Of a stretch of DNA of 64,000 bases, positions 21,888 to 33,715 are shown one piece after another. Numbering within the stretch: position 1 is the first letter of the stretch; every line of letters starts with the position of its first letter. The position numbers and the translations under genes were made by a program. The notes below the pieces were generated by a model. That model worked only from the letters and a program-made list of their open reading frames with translations. It was not told where the DNA came from and did no database searches. Source of the stretch: Ciborinia camelliae (Eukaryota; Ascomycota; Leotiomycetes; Helotiales; Sclerotiniaceae); NCBI GenBank assembly GCA_025890175.1, contig JANPYM010000001.1, positions 2,154,853-2,218,852 on the forward strand. The letters run 5' to 3'.

Positions 21888-23915
21888 TCAACTCCTGGTC
21901 TCGGTTGTATTGAACAGTTGAACAGTTTCCTGGCCTTCTTTTTTCGCATCATCGCGCAATTTTTCCAATGAATCTTCGGCAAACTTTACTCTTTCGATTC
22001 CAATTCCCTTGTCTATTCTATTGCTCGTATTTTTGTGACTTAAGCACTGGCATATTAAACAGTCCGAAACTGACCTCTCATTACCAGGTCCTAGTATACC
22101 TTGATCACTGTGACGACAATTGTGCTCATCGATACTCAGGGATGTTGCTATCAAAGTAGTATCATTTTTGGGGCGTCTCTTTTTGGCGGGAGGTGGTAAG
22201 TCTTTTTTTCCTTCTTCGTCTAGGTTGTCAAGACGATATCCCCGGCCTTACTGTCTGCCTGTACTCAATTATGTACCTCTTATGACTCTGTAAAGTGGTC
22301 GGTAGTTGGGTATTGTTGCCGTAAGGATGGTAATCGTTAGTTCGGTGGATGACCATAATATCAAACCTATAGTTTCATCTACCATAATTGTTAGTAATTA
22401 CAAAAATCGACAAATGGGTAATGATACAACTTACATGAGTAATCTGACCTTGATGAGAGACCACCGAGGTTAACTGTTCTTATCACAACACAGATCATAG
22501 CACGTGTTTGAATGTAAGCCTGTGTCTATAATGAAGAGTTGTGCCATAAAAGCTGGGGCGACTTACAAGATTCCCAAACTCATGGATGAAGTGATGAGAA
22601 TCTTATCCTTCTTCGGCATATTCAAGTTCCAAAGTATGATCCACGGCAGTGCTGCAAGAACAAAATCTTCCGCCGCAGAAACACCTAGACTGCGCAAAAA
22701 ATACCCGTCCCGTACAGGTACCCGCGGGTTATTTGCCCCGCGGGTTACCCACAAAGCCTCCTACCCGCCCCGCGAAGCCCCGTTAGAATTTTAAAATTAT
22801 TTGCCCCGTACAGATTATTTGCAAATAATTTGCAAATAACCCACCTATCCGCAAGTTTTATAAATATTTATAAATATAATATAAAAATTAATATTATTTA
22901 TAAATATAATATAAAAATTAATATAAAAATTATAAATAATATAAATATATTAAATTAATATAAAAATTAATATAAAAATTATAAATAGTTTCAAAAAAAT
23001 AAGCGAAATCTACAAAATTCACTAAAAATTTATAATTTTGCAAATAACCCACTTACCCACTCCGTACAGGTTATTTGCAAATTATTTGTACCCGCCCCGT
23101 ACGAAACACAAATTACCTATTGAGATTTGACATTACCCGCCCCGCATACAAATTATTTGCAAATAACCTGCTAGCTTTAATACCCGCTCCGCAGGGCCCT
23201 ATTGCGCAGTCTAGAGATACCTGTAAGAAATTAGCTAATATTTTGGGATCAACATTGAAATATTGTCATTTACCCCCGACAGTGATTGAGATGGCTGTAA
23301 ATTGTTTAGTGGAGACCCAACAATTGGCCGGAATGTCAGGGTTCCAGACATGAGCGACCGGGTCACACCGAATAAAGTCAAACAGGGCGCATATAATGGC
23401 GATGCCTGATATTGCAAATATGGTGAAATAAAGGACCCATTTGTGCCATTGGACGAAGGTAAGTCTCAGTAAAAATACTGACACTGGTGCTTTGCTGGTG
23501 GCTGCTCCGATAATACAGAATCTGGAGTATGTGTATGTGTTAGAATCATCGCATGTACTGTTAAGAAATATTGATGGGGATATACGTTTGTCCGATAATC
23601 TCCGATCGGGTGGCACTGGCGAATGCTTTACTGGTGAGATCCACAGAATGCTGACCAAACCCTTGAGTTGCAGCTACGGTACAGCCAACTGCATATGGCA
23701 TCAGCATGAACTAATTGTTCATTGTTAGTACCCAAGACAAGAACTTAGTCGAAGACTTCAACTCACTCAACTGATTATGATAGATAATCATCCAAGCCCA
23801 CGTTCCTAGTAATGAACTTGCGTGTATAGATTCTAAAAGCAATAGCAATAAAGGCTACGGCGGTTTCCAGCCACACGACTGCCACAATAGTTGATCCTTG
23901 TCCTGGTATTGCCAT
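21888..23915 (-). pseudogene. SAT4-type integral membrane protein (rhodopsin domain), split by a transposon
   Basis: Fungal seven-helix SAT4/PTH11-like protein. From the start at 23915 the frame encodes a first membrane helix (IVAVVWLETAVAFIAIAF), FRIYTRKFITRNVGLDDY, then FGQHSVDL, ATSKAPVSVFLLRL, FDFIRCDPVAHVWNP and CWVSTKQFTAISIT, all familiar positions in this family. A 528-bp element (22686-23213) then interrupts the gene at the 5' edge of the next exon, which resumes with VSAAEDFVLAALPWIILWNL and continues through VIRTVNLGG and ELTITILTATIPNYRPLYR to a hydrophilic tail ending at 21888. There is also a one-base shift after GLDDY (about 23771-23785) that creates a stop, and one near 22270. 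Such proteins often sit in metabolite clusters; this copy cannot be functional. Confidence 0.8.
22686..23213. mobile_element. hAT-like non-autonomous element, 528 bp
   Basis: The ends TAGACTGCGCAA (22686-22697) and its inverted copy TTGCGCAGTCTA (23202-23213) are perfect 12-bp inverted repeats. They are flanked by 8-bp sequences GAAACACC (22678-22685) and GAGATACC (23214-23221), which differ by two transitions; an 8-bp duplication is the hAT hallmark. GC-rich flanks carry many copies of ACCCGCCCCG and CAAATAA-type words, while the core (about 22860-23040) is almost pure AT. It has no coding capacity. Inserted in a SAT4-type gene at a splice acceptor/exon border. Confidence 0.82.
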
Positions 23916-24566
23916 TTTGATATTGAAGAGGAGAGATTCATCTACCAACAATGTATCTCTAACTCTTAACGAGGGCTTTGCGGGATAGTATATAAAGAAT
24001 CATCTGAATGCACTTTTGTTGGTGGTACTTGAAACTCGAGTCCAACATTGACTCATATTGCAATGCAGATCGAGATGCCTCCCTACACAGAGATTAATTG
24101 ATAAATTTACCTACCATTTGGTAGTCCTGGTTCATTGGAATCTAATAATAAGGAGCCTGGAAGCAACCTGGCTCACCTTTAGTTCCTCAGATACTGATAT
24201 CACATACAGTGTTCTGAAGAACCTTTCAATGCCTCAATCGCAAATTGAATTCGACAATTTAACACCATTTTATCCTGACATCGATGATATTTGGTAGATT
24301 CTGCATAGAAATCCAGACACACAACCAACACTAAGACCTAATTTTCGGCATTCCTGAAGGGGAAGAATGTTTTGTATCGGATCATCGTCTCCACTCTATG
24401 CCACATCCATGCATCGAGAAACTTACTTGACTTGAAAACTACGCCGCAATGAGAACTACACATCATTTCTATACAATATCTGCCGACTTTGCTCAGAAAG
24501 AACTTCCCACTTCTCTTTTCAACCCAAAAGTAATTCATTCATTCCAAATTAAATCTTGGTCTTATT
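23916..24566. other. Divergent intergenic region between SAT4 relic and P450
   Basis: 650 bp shared by two divergently oriented genes, so it probably holds both promoters. No element identified with confidence. Confidence 0.45.
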
Positions 24567-26205
24567 ATGGCTTTTTCTGTGAATTTCTCGCAGGTACTTT
24601 TATCAGGTTTGATTGTCAGCACATCTTATCTACTCTGGATCTACTTCAATTCTCCTTTGAGAAAAGTCCCGGGACCTTTCTTGGCAAAGTTTACAAATCT
24701 CTGGCGTTTGTTGGAGGTCTATGGTGGCCGAGCCGAACTTACACACCAACTTCTCCATCAAAAATATGGCCAAGCCGTGCGAATTGGGCCAAACATTGTC
24801 AGTCTGAATGATCCAAAGCTTATCCAAACGATATACAGTCTTAAAGGAGAGTTTTTGAAGGTACGTTATCGTGACGCGAAGTCATTGCTTTCGTTCTAAC
24901 ACACTTGATACACAGAGTGACTTCTACAACGTTAATGACACCAAGGTCGGAAAGGCAATAATGAAAAATTTGTTTAGCACTCAAAGCAATGAGGCTCATG
25001 CTCAAATGCTTCGGCCAATTCAAAAGTTCTACAACATGGGCAATGTATTGAGCCTGGAGGGGAGTGTAGATGAAGCCGTCAATGCCTTGTTAAAACGACT
25101 GGATGAGCTTTTTATCGATGGACCCAACGCTGGAACCGTATGCAAGATGGAAGATTGGATGATTTATTACTCATGGGATGTGATCTCTCAGATGACCTTC
25201 AGTAGGCCGATGGGTTTCATGGAAACGGCTTCTGATAATACGGGTTTCATTCATATTGCCGAACAAGCCCTAGATTACTTTGGAGTTGTTGGTCAGATTC
25301 CCGCCTTGGATCACTGGCTGGGAAAGAATCCAATCATGCCTATCGGACCCCCAACGTTCGACAAAGCAGCAATTTGGTGTGCAGAGCAATCAATGTCACG
25401 TCAACAGGGCATAGATGGGAAATCTACAGACCAAAAAGATATGCTCGACAGCTTTATCGGACTCAAAAATACCAACCCGGAATTTATTGACGATAATGCA
25501 GTCGTAGGCTGCCTTATTCTCAACGTAGTAGCTGGTGCTGATACAAGCGCAATCGTCTTACGGTCAATTATCTACTTTACACTGAAGAATCCTCGCGTAT
25601 ACAAGAAGCTCGTCCGAGAGCTCGATTCTGCAAATTTGACCACCCCGGTCAGCTATAAAGATGCCATCAAGCTTCCGTATCTGGAAGCCGTGGTCAAGGA
25701 AGCTAGCCGCGTTCACTCTACAGTCGGTCTTTTGCTTGAACGAGTTGTCCCCGCCAGCGGGCTCGCTCTTTCCGATGGAATCTTCCTACCTCCTGGAACA
25801 ATTGTCGGCATAAATCCCTGGGTAACCAATCAAAATAAAAAGGTATACGGTGAAGATGCAAACTCTTTCGTTCCAGAGCGTTGGCTTCGATATGACGGCC
25901 TAGAGACAGAAGAAGAATATCAGTCTCGCCTTTCTGTAATGAAACAAGCAGATTTAACTTTCGGTGCCGGCAATCGTGTTTGCATTGGGAGGAATATCGC
26001 TACTTTGACGGTCTACAAGCTAATAGCTACTTTGTTCTTGACATACGATGTGAGTTTATCTCTCATTCTTTGCAATCCAAATTCTAACTAGTAATAGATT
26101 CGCCTTCTAGACCCCGAAAAAGAATGGCAGGTACAAAACTCATGGTTTGTGAGGCAGACAGGAATCGAAGTGAAGATAGAGAAAAGGAGAGTTACTGCTC
26201 TTTAA
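24567..26205 (+). CDS. Cytochrome P450 monooxygenase, pisatin-demethylase-like group
   Basis: Exons 24567-24860, 24916-26049 and 26098-26205 give 511 residues, a normal microsomal P450 length. An N-terminal membrane anchor (VLLSGLIVSTSYLLWIYF) is followed by the Pro-rich hinge KVPGPF. Landmarks are intact: I-helix AGADTS (residues 304-309), ExxR as E360-A-S-R363, PERW at 418-421 and the haem loop FGAGNRVCIGR with Cys454 as iron ligand. Overall sequence resembles the CYP57/pisatin-demethylase-like families. It is expected to hydroxylate or demethylate a small molecule at the ER with NADPH-P450 reductase. It is the only apparently intact member of a decayed metabolite gene group whose neighbours are two broken methyltransferases and a broken SAT4-type protein. 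Substrate cannot be inferred. Confidence 0.93.
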
Positions 26206-26511
26206 TTTAAGGAGGAATTGGTGAAAATATGAAATTGTCTACTCACTCAAGTGCATGTCTTAGCTGTTACCAACTTTCCACTGCTCAAGTTCCTTAGTAT
26301 TTTCAAGTCTCAGACCATGCTTGTCCTTTCGAATCTCATTCCCTGGGATGGTCTGAGGTCCGCATAATTTGTAAACTAATCAGCTGGAAGAACGATAGAT
26401 TCCGAGCAAGACTAGCCTTTATGTACGAATACCTCCCGCTCTAAGACGTCTCACCACTGAAACTTGAAAGTTTAAAACCCATACATCCAGTTTTATAAAA
26501 TTATCTCCACA
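26206..26511. other. Short intergenic region
   Basis: 3' flank of the P450 gene and probable promoter of the following methyltransferase relic. Nothing else recognised. Confidence 0.4.
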
Positions 26512-27947
26512 ATGACCGTCTCACTGGACAAAATAACTAGTAACATATATCGCTGAGCGTGTGGCCAAGTGAATGATTATCTGATTGGAAACAGCCATAC
26601 CATCCACTCCTATGACTCGATATCCCACCACTATCGCCAGATAGAATTCAGGCACAAAGTAAATGACTTACTATAACTGACAAATTACATGCATTGCTGA
26701 TGGGTTCGACGGATCATGTTCTTGGAAGTTCGGGAGATATATGTATGTAGTACCGTCAAATCTTAATACGAATCATCCCCCCTCATTTAAAGCAAGGCGG
26801 TTTATCATCAACTTTTGATACAATCTCGCTTTCCTGGGTCTTTAGTTTGTCCACCGAGAATCTTCCCACCTAGCGAAGAACGTACATTTACCGAAATCGC
26901 CACTGCACGTAACCTAAGCGTATCAGATACAACCCGTTTCCTCCGTCTCGCAATGACATACCACGTGTTCAAAGAGCCCCGCGATGGCATCGTAGCACAT
27001 ACAGCTGCATCGAAAGTTCTTGTAGACAACCAGTACGCAGCTGCATGGCTAGGACATATCCTCGAGAATGTATGGCCTACTCTACCCCGCATGCTCGAAG
27101 CCGGTGAAAAATGGCCAGGGTCTGAAGAACCCAATGAGACTGTTTGTAAGCCCCCTTCTCGTTTTCCAGGGCACTTGCTAACAAAACCCAGGCATATATT
27201 TTGACGCATCCGAAAGGTCTTAGCCCCTTCGCACATCTGGAAGATAGCCCAGCAGCCGCGAAACAATTCTCAGATGCCATGAAATTTTTCCAAGAAGCTC
27301 CTGGTCTAGAGGCGCATCATCTTCTCGAAGCATTCGACTTTTTCTCTCTCCAAAACGACGCTCTTTTCGTTGATGTCGGCGGTTCGCATGGCGCGGTCAG
27401 TATTTCTGTTGCTCGGTCCTTCCCAAGTATGCGTTGTATTGTGCAAGATTTGCCGGCAACGATTGCGAAAGTAGCACCCAATCTACCCTCCGATGTTCAA
27501 GACAGGGTGTCTTTTATGGAGCATGATTTCTTCAAGCCCCAACCAATTAAAGGCGCGGATGTGTACTATTTTCGTTGGATTTTCCACGATTGGTCGGATC
27601 TGTATAGCGCGAAGATATTGAAGGCGTTGATACCTGGGCTCAAGGCTGGCGCCAAGATAGTCATCAGCGATGTTTGTATGCCTGAGTATGGACAGATTCC
27701 TCTGTATATGCAAAAGCTTCCCCGGTGAGTACAGACCAAAATTTATGTTTCTGCGACCATGAATCAACTAACTTTCATGAATAGATCGATGGATATGGTG
27801 ATGAAAGCGCAATTCAATTCCCAAGAACGCCACAAAAACGAATGGATATCTCTATTCAAGAATACAGATTTCAGATTCAAAGTGGACAGTGTACAACGGC
27901 CAATGAAGTCCAAACTCTCCTTTATAATTGTGACTTGGAATCCTTAA
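26512..27947 (+). pseudogene. SAM-dependent O-methyltransferase, 5' part decayed
   Basis: The catalytic part is well preserved: TFTEIATARNLSVSDTTRFL (winged-helix region), FVDVGGSHGAVSISVA (SAM motif), DLPATI, ADVYYFRWIFHDWSD with the catalytic His, and a last exon from 27785 joined in frame to the exon ending at 27724. Upstream the gene is broken. The likely start ATG at 26512 encodes MTVSLDKITSNIYR and then a stop at 26554-26556; after the stop, VNDYLIGN and HSYDSISHH keep the expected N-terminal character. A further one-base shift separates NLPT from EERTFTEI near 26866. The NET/AYILTHP join would need a weak GTTTGT donor at 27138. An internal start could still make a C-terminal fragment lacking the dimerisation domain. 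I call it a pseudogene of the same cluster as the P450. Confidence 0.72.
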
Positions 27948-28105
27948 ACTATTCAAGGCATGCCATAGGTTCTTGAAACCACAATTCAAATTTTCATTTG
28001 TTTAATAAAAGAGGGCCTGTAGCTGTAGGCTGGTGAATTAATTGCTTGAAATAAATGCACCATCGTGATGATGATGCAAATGAAACTATGATCACTGTAA
28101 AAAGA

Positions 28106-31100
28106 CTATAGCGAGAGGTCCGAAATTCTGTCGTTCAGCTCTCCATACACCACTGCCTCACCCTCTGTGTTCTGATGTTCCTCCTCAGTATCTTCCACAA
28201 GTACTTCCATCGCCGTTTTCTTACATTCTTCATTTTGTTGCTCCAATACCCGATTATAAACGTAATCGTAACCCGCCTGCAGCTCCTCGTCAACTATATT
28301 CTTTCGCTCCTTCAAGATTGATAGCAGTTTGACTCCCCCTAACCCTTTTCCTGCACCTGCGTCTAACAGCATATTCAAAATCTTTGTCTTTTGTTTTTCC
28401 TCAAAGCCTGCGGCTTCCCTTTCTAAACAAACAACTATTGGCGAAACCATAGGTCCACCATCCCAGCAAGGCCCAACACTTGCTTGTACATCAGCACCGG
28501 CCTCCAATAATATGCTGCATGTTGGAGAAATATCATCACCCCCAAAGCCAAACTGAAAGGCGGTGATTAATGGAGTCCAAGTTCTACCTCCTAAATCTAT
28601 CACCTTGTGATTCACATCGGCACCGTAATTCAACAATAGTCTACAAATTTCCGTCGCCCCTTTTGCAGATGCGTGCTGTAATGGGGTCCAATAACCTCCT
28701 TGTCCCTCAACGTTCGCACCGGCCACCAAGAGATATTTACACATATCCAGGGAACATAATTCGCAGGCGTAATCCAATGCAGTTCCCTCCAAGGAATTTT
28801 GAACTTCAAGATCTGCTCCGGCATTCACCAATAATCTGCAGATTTTCAAATGGTTGTTGCCAACAGCGGCGATTAGCGGGTAATTGTATTCTCCACCTCT
28901 GGAGTTTGGATCCATGCCTGCTGCAAGTAGTAATTCCACAATTCGTTCCGACGGAACATCAGACATAGCTACGGCGTGTAATGGGCTTCCTAGGGGGCCG
29001 AATTTTGGTAGGTGTTGTTGATTCACATCTCGTTTTAGATTATTCAACAGGGCCGGGACCAGACTAACCAAACCATAAAAACATGCCCATGCCAGAGGAT
29101 TTTCCATGTATGCATCGTCATACCTCAATAGAGATTGATTTTTACCTGCTAAATACTCTGCTGATTCTTCAAAATGATGGATGAAACTTTGTGATACCTC
29201 CCATGCCGGATTTTGATCATCCAGTAGTAAAGTTGCCAATACATGTACATGGTCCACTCGACTGTGACTTCCACAGCTTGAACTTTCGAGACGTTGTACA
29301 TAGTAGGTCCAGCAATAAGCTGCGTAATATGACAACGGGAACCGGACTAGGTGATCATCTGCAATTGATGGACGAATAGATTCGGTATCTGACGCCATAC
29401 CCAGTAGGGGTTTCAAAATTGGGCCGACGTGAAGTAAATATGCTATACATCTTTCTGCAATTATTGCGAGGCAATCTACTTCCAGAAGATGATATTCTTT
29501 AACTGGTCCATGGGAAGTGCGGTCAGACTGTAGGTATTCCTTGACGGAAAAATGAGCGAATCGAATGTACAGTTGTTCATCTGTCCATGGGTCATCCTCG
29601 CCACTATTGGAAGATGTATGAGATTGTCGACCTAAAGTTCCGCCACTGGGACCAAGCGCATGATCATCATTACTGGAATTATTATTGTCATTTTCAGGAA
29701 TGCCGATCTCCTGTGACTCTTGATTTGTTGAAGAGTCATTGTCGAAATCGCTGTCTGAGTCTCCATCACTGGCATATGGGTTGTTATATGTCGTAACAAA
29801 CGCGGAAGGAATCATATCAAGAAGATCGTAATTACCTTTACAGTTTAATCTCTCATTTTCTTTCAGATAAGGAGGAGTCTGAGTCTGTAGAACTACTGCT
29901 TCGGAGAGTTCTAACACAGAGATTGGTCGCACGATACACGCAATCCATTGGAATGCAATTTTAACATAGTCCTGATCAGACTTAGGTATTTCTTTGAGTG
30001 CCCTTTCATAGAACATGTCGAGAGAATGTGGAAGCTGGTTCAATGCCTCTCGTATCTTTGACGCGGTCCTTAGCGATTTCAAAGAATCTAATTGAAGAGC
30101 TGCCAATCTGAACATGCCGTCTGCTTGTTGCGCTATCGAGTCAATGACTTCTTCCTTCAGATCGGAATTCCAAATCCTAGATCGGAAGCCACGGATGGTG
30201 CTTTTGAGGAATTTCTTGATGTCTTCGGTAATGTTTGGATCTTCAACTTTGATGTTTTGAAAAGTTTCCGAGTTATATCGACTGCATAAGCTGACCAGAT
30301 GATATCTAATATCATCTTCCGCTCTACTTGTAACAAAAATATGTGTAGATTCAATCTCCCAACGACGAATTTCCACAATAGTTTCCAACAATGACTCCCG
30401 TTCCAATTTGGGGTACTCATCTAGAGCATCCACAACCAAATAGACGTCTCGAAAACCAACCATGACACACCTAAGCATTTCCATGATCTGCTTAGTAGTC
30501 GGTTGTTGCTGGCCATGGTTGCAACGTACATATGCATCCTTCAAAGGTTGTGGTGTGTCCCTACGATTACTGCAAATGTCTCTAATCCAGGAACGAATTA
30601 TATTCGAGACATTTTGCGTGGCGGTGTTATTGTATGTGATATACCAATATGAGACAATAACATTCGGTTCTTTTTCGCAGAGCTGCTGGATATGTTCGAT
30701 CACAGTGGAACTATAGAAATGTTAGATGGAACGGAAGACGACATGTCAAGTATACCATAAGATTGATTTTCCCGCCCCAGCTGAGTAGAGGATTAGCCCC
30801 ATCCTTGCTAAAGATTTAGAGGAATAACTTACCACCCCCATTCAGCCACAAGAAAGAGTTTGTGGTTTCCGACCAGGTTTTCAGACGATCTCCTTCGATT
30901 AACCAGTATCCTGTACCCGTTTGAAATTTTTCTCGGGCAATGTTATGTTCTGTTGATGGATCAGGAAGTGATGCTGCAAGCCATCTGATTATCTGTTCTC
31001 GCTCTGCATTTCGTTGGGCAGCCCTAATTTCGGTTCGAATATCCTCCAAAATGTCATGATTGCGGAAGGAAGTATGTCTGATTTACACACAAGGGGTTAA

Positions 31101-31775
31101 TCTTATGCTCGAAACATAAATGGCAAATTGCAAGATGTGAGGAAAGGAGACCCCCCTAGCCGAGTCGCAAGAGACTGCTTGCCCCAACAAGTAAGGAAAT
31201 GTGGTTGCCCAATACTGTGGAACTTTTAAAATTTCTAACTGTCGTGAGACAGATCACTAGGTATTCAATGTGGCTTCGAAAACTTTCGAAGCGAATGAGT
31301 AATTCAGGTGTGTTCCTTCGATAAGCTAGCGTTTGGCCAATGAAAATAATAAAACTTACAAATTTTCAACCCCAAATGCAAGTACTAGATCGTTTTTATG
31401 CTTGTCGATGAGATCCACATGCTTGTCCACATCTTTCTTCTTAAATGGCCAAATCAAGCATTTCAGCTTGCCGATATGTTTCTGCTGTGTCGTAAAAGTA
31501 TCAAGCCCTCTCTTGATATCATTAAGCTCGGCCCTACAAAGTGACAAGGTTCCCGTTTTGTCTTCCAGGATGGTTTGTATGTTGGTTGATAAAGTATTTG
31601 GAAGATCATCAATGGCCCCTAGGACGCATTCTAGATTCTTAATCGAATGATAAAGGCGTTGAATATCCTCGCGTGCACCTTTGACTGCCTCGTAGTATTC
31701 CATCAAGGCTCCACCAACAGCCTGGGCCATCTGAACAACAGCGATAACGCTGGCAGCAGCGCTGAGACCATCCAT
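28106..31775 (-). CDS. NLR-like STAND protein: N-terminal domain, NACHT NTPase, ankyrin repeats
   Basis: Exons 31775-31360, 31077-30833, 30780-30756 and 30710-28106 sum to 3,291 nt, 1,096 residues. The N-terminal ~140 residues (MDGLSAAASVIAVVQMAQAV...) are the helical domain common in fungal STAND proteins. The NACHT module has Walker A at residues 219-226 (GGAGAGKS), encoded by a 25-nt exon, Walker B VVDALDE at about 321-327, and VTSRAE as sensor. Residues ~760-1020 hold ankyrin-type repeats (for example PLIAAVGNNHLKICRLLVNAGAD, in part, and TPLQHASAKGATEICRLLLNYG). An Asp/Ser/Asn-rich acidic linker lies between. Such proteins act in non-self recognition and programmed cell death (heterokaryon incompatibility). 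Intron 1 is long (282 nt) and its acceptor was picked for frame. No defect seen. Confidence 0.85.
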
Positions 31776-33310
31776 AGCGTGAAAAGTGTGCGATGACAGT
31801 GGCAGATTGAAATATGATTGAAGAAGAGGGTTTGAGAATTATTTTCAGGCCGAGTCGATGGCCTTTCTCCATGATGAACTGTCTTCATGAGATGAGGGGA
31901 AAGCTGAATTACTCAGAGCCTCGTTTTACCATTCGTTTGTCCACCAATGGCGGCCGATAAGCAACCGCCCACCTGCCCAAATAAGCATCTTGCATCTCGT
32001 GAATAATCCTGAATAAACCTGATATTGGCCGTTGCCAAAGGAGATGTCTCGTGAAAACTAGATCTAGATGAATGGATTTCAAGACATTGAGATATCTCTG
32101 TATCAATCATGGGGCCCGTGCGTCAAGCACAAGAAGATGTGTGAGGTCATGCATCACATGACTATCATGTGATTGAGGATTTAGAAGCTGTTAGTTGGCA
32201 TTGCTAGTGGCTTTTCCCATGGTATAGAGCTAAGTGCCCATATAGATCGCTGATTCCTTACCTCCCTTTCCCTGGCCAATGTCTCCACGATCGCAAAGTC
32301 TACAAATTCGGCACCCTCAATTTCCCTCCTAGCCCACTCCACCCTCCCCTCCACCACCCATTCCTTTCAACCCTATCTTTCATTCCCAATCAATCATTCC
32401 CTACCGCCCCGGCTATCACCACAACCTTTCTTGTCTATATGAACTCCCGACCAATACCAAAAAATACCCTACTATCCCCATGATCCCCATATCTCTCTTC
32501 GCCTGTCTTCTCCGTGACATCCTCTGCCATAACCAGTTTCCTATGCGCAGCAATAGCTGGTGCCATGAAGTGATGACTAACTCTTATCATTCTGAATAAT
32601 TCATAATGATGCGTTTCATACCGAGGAGATTGGAGAAACATCGATAATACCTACAGTGTTGAAAAGGGCGGAATTCAAGGAAGTGGTCAGTATCTGGCAC
32701 AGGCCAGACGCTGGAGGTCGGAAAAGAGAAAGGAATGGGGTTACGGCAGACGGGAGACGGAAAATGAGGGTTTCGTTGTGTGGCTGTCTCTGTAGTGAGA
32801 AGCGGCAACTTCTTAACGGCTGGTGCGGATGGGGCGGGCCTGCTGTAGGATAGAAAGAGATATCCACATGATAAGTTATTTCTCGTGCAATTTAAATTCA
32901 TCACACTGGGACATTATCAGTATAGGAATCTTTTCATTATATGAGTTAAGATCTTTCATCATTTTGTCTTGCAGCTTTTACACCCATACCTAGACTTTTT
33001 ATGTTCCGAGAACTTATTGTAAGGCGACCAGTGAAGGAGTGATGAATAAGAGATACTAAGCCACAGGAGAAAGGTGCCCCATGAGCGTGGCCCAAATTTG
33101 GCAATTCAATATCTACTTTTGATTGAAGCCAAAAACGTTTGATGGAAGAAGATTGGAAATGCAACGTAATGAAAAGAACTTCTTTTCTCTTGGGACAGTA
33201 ATCTGAAAATGTATGATTTCAAAGAGTTGATTGTTCAATCCCATTCAGAAAGACACGACTCCATTTGAGAATTTGTAGCAAACAGTCGAAGTCGAAATAA
33301 ACCTTCAAAA
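31776..33310. other. Gene-poor region upstream of the NLR gene
   Basis: 1.5 kb. The first few hundred bases are presumably the NLR promoter. Overlapping open frames at 32587-32904 (minus) and 32656-32853 (plus) have no recognisable content. Confidence 0.4.
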
Positions 33311-33715
33311 TCACAACTTCCTTTTCCTCGTTCTTCGCATCAAGAAAAGCCTCAACAAACCAAAACAGCAAACAACATGCACCAACAAATGGACCCAAGG
33401 GCCACCCAAACCCATGACGCCCCTCCCAAACCCAGCGCCTCGCAAAATCCTGCCCGCAGCTCTGACCGCGGGAGCGACATGATACAACGACAACGCACCA
33501 GCGACATTGCGACTTGTGCGATCGACGGGGCGCGATGCGAAGATGATTGAGATGAGACAGGAAACCAAGAGGAGAATGGCATATTGTTGGATGACGGCGT
33601 GGGCTTGCGGTGCGGGGGTGGAAAGTTGGGAAGAGGGGTGGAGGAAAAAGTTTAGGGAGGCCGGGATCTCGATGAGGGTGTGGAGGAGAAATGGGAGGGG
33701 TTGGAGGAGAGACAT
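33311..33715 (-). CDS. Small multi-pass membrane protein, 134 aa
   Basis: Single-exon frame. I chose the Met at 33715 (MSLLQPLPFLLHTLIEIPASL) rather than the upstream possible start at 33814 because the extension lacks structure. Three to four hydrophobic helices are visible: PLPFLLHTLIEIPASLNFFL, AILLLVSCLISIIFA, a weaker one around VAGALSLYHVAPAVRA, and WVHLLVHVVCCFGLLRLFL; the tail is very basic (MRRTRKRKL). The pattern IEIPASLNFFL...S.L.TPAP.AH suggests a conserved but unnamed ascomycete membrane protein. Codon usage is GC-richer than the surroundings, as expected for a real gene. Function unknown. Confidence 0.6.
   Translation of the reverse strand: MSLLQPLPFLLHTLIEIPASLNFFLHPSSQLSTPAPQAHAVIQQYAILLLVSCLISIIFASRPVDRTSRNVAGALSLYHVAPAVRAAGRILRGAGFGRGVMGLGGPWVHLLVHVVCCFGLLRLFLMRRTRKRKL

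Noticed and set aside
22860..23040. Could the AT-rich block be a centromere or replication origin?
   Set aside because: It lies inside a 528-bp element with clear inverted ends and target duplication, which explains it.
24871..24915. Start of the second P450 exon as an independent gene start
   Set aside because: These bases belong to the intron; joining 24860 to 24916 gives the normal P450 sequence.
32587..32904. 105-codon minus-strand frame with Pro/Ser-rich composition
   Set aside because: Overlaps an equally open plus frame; no family, splice support or conserved motif.
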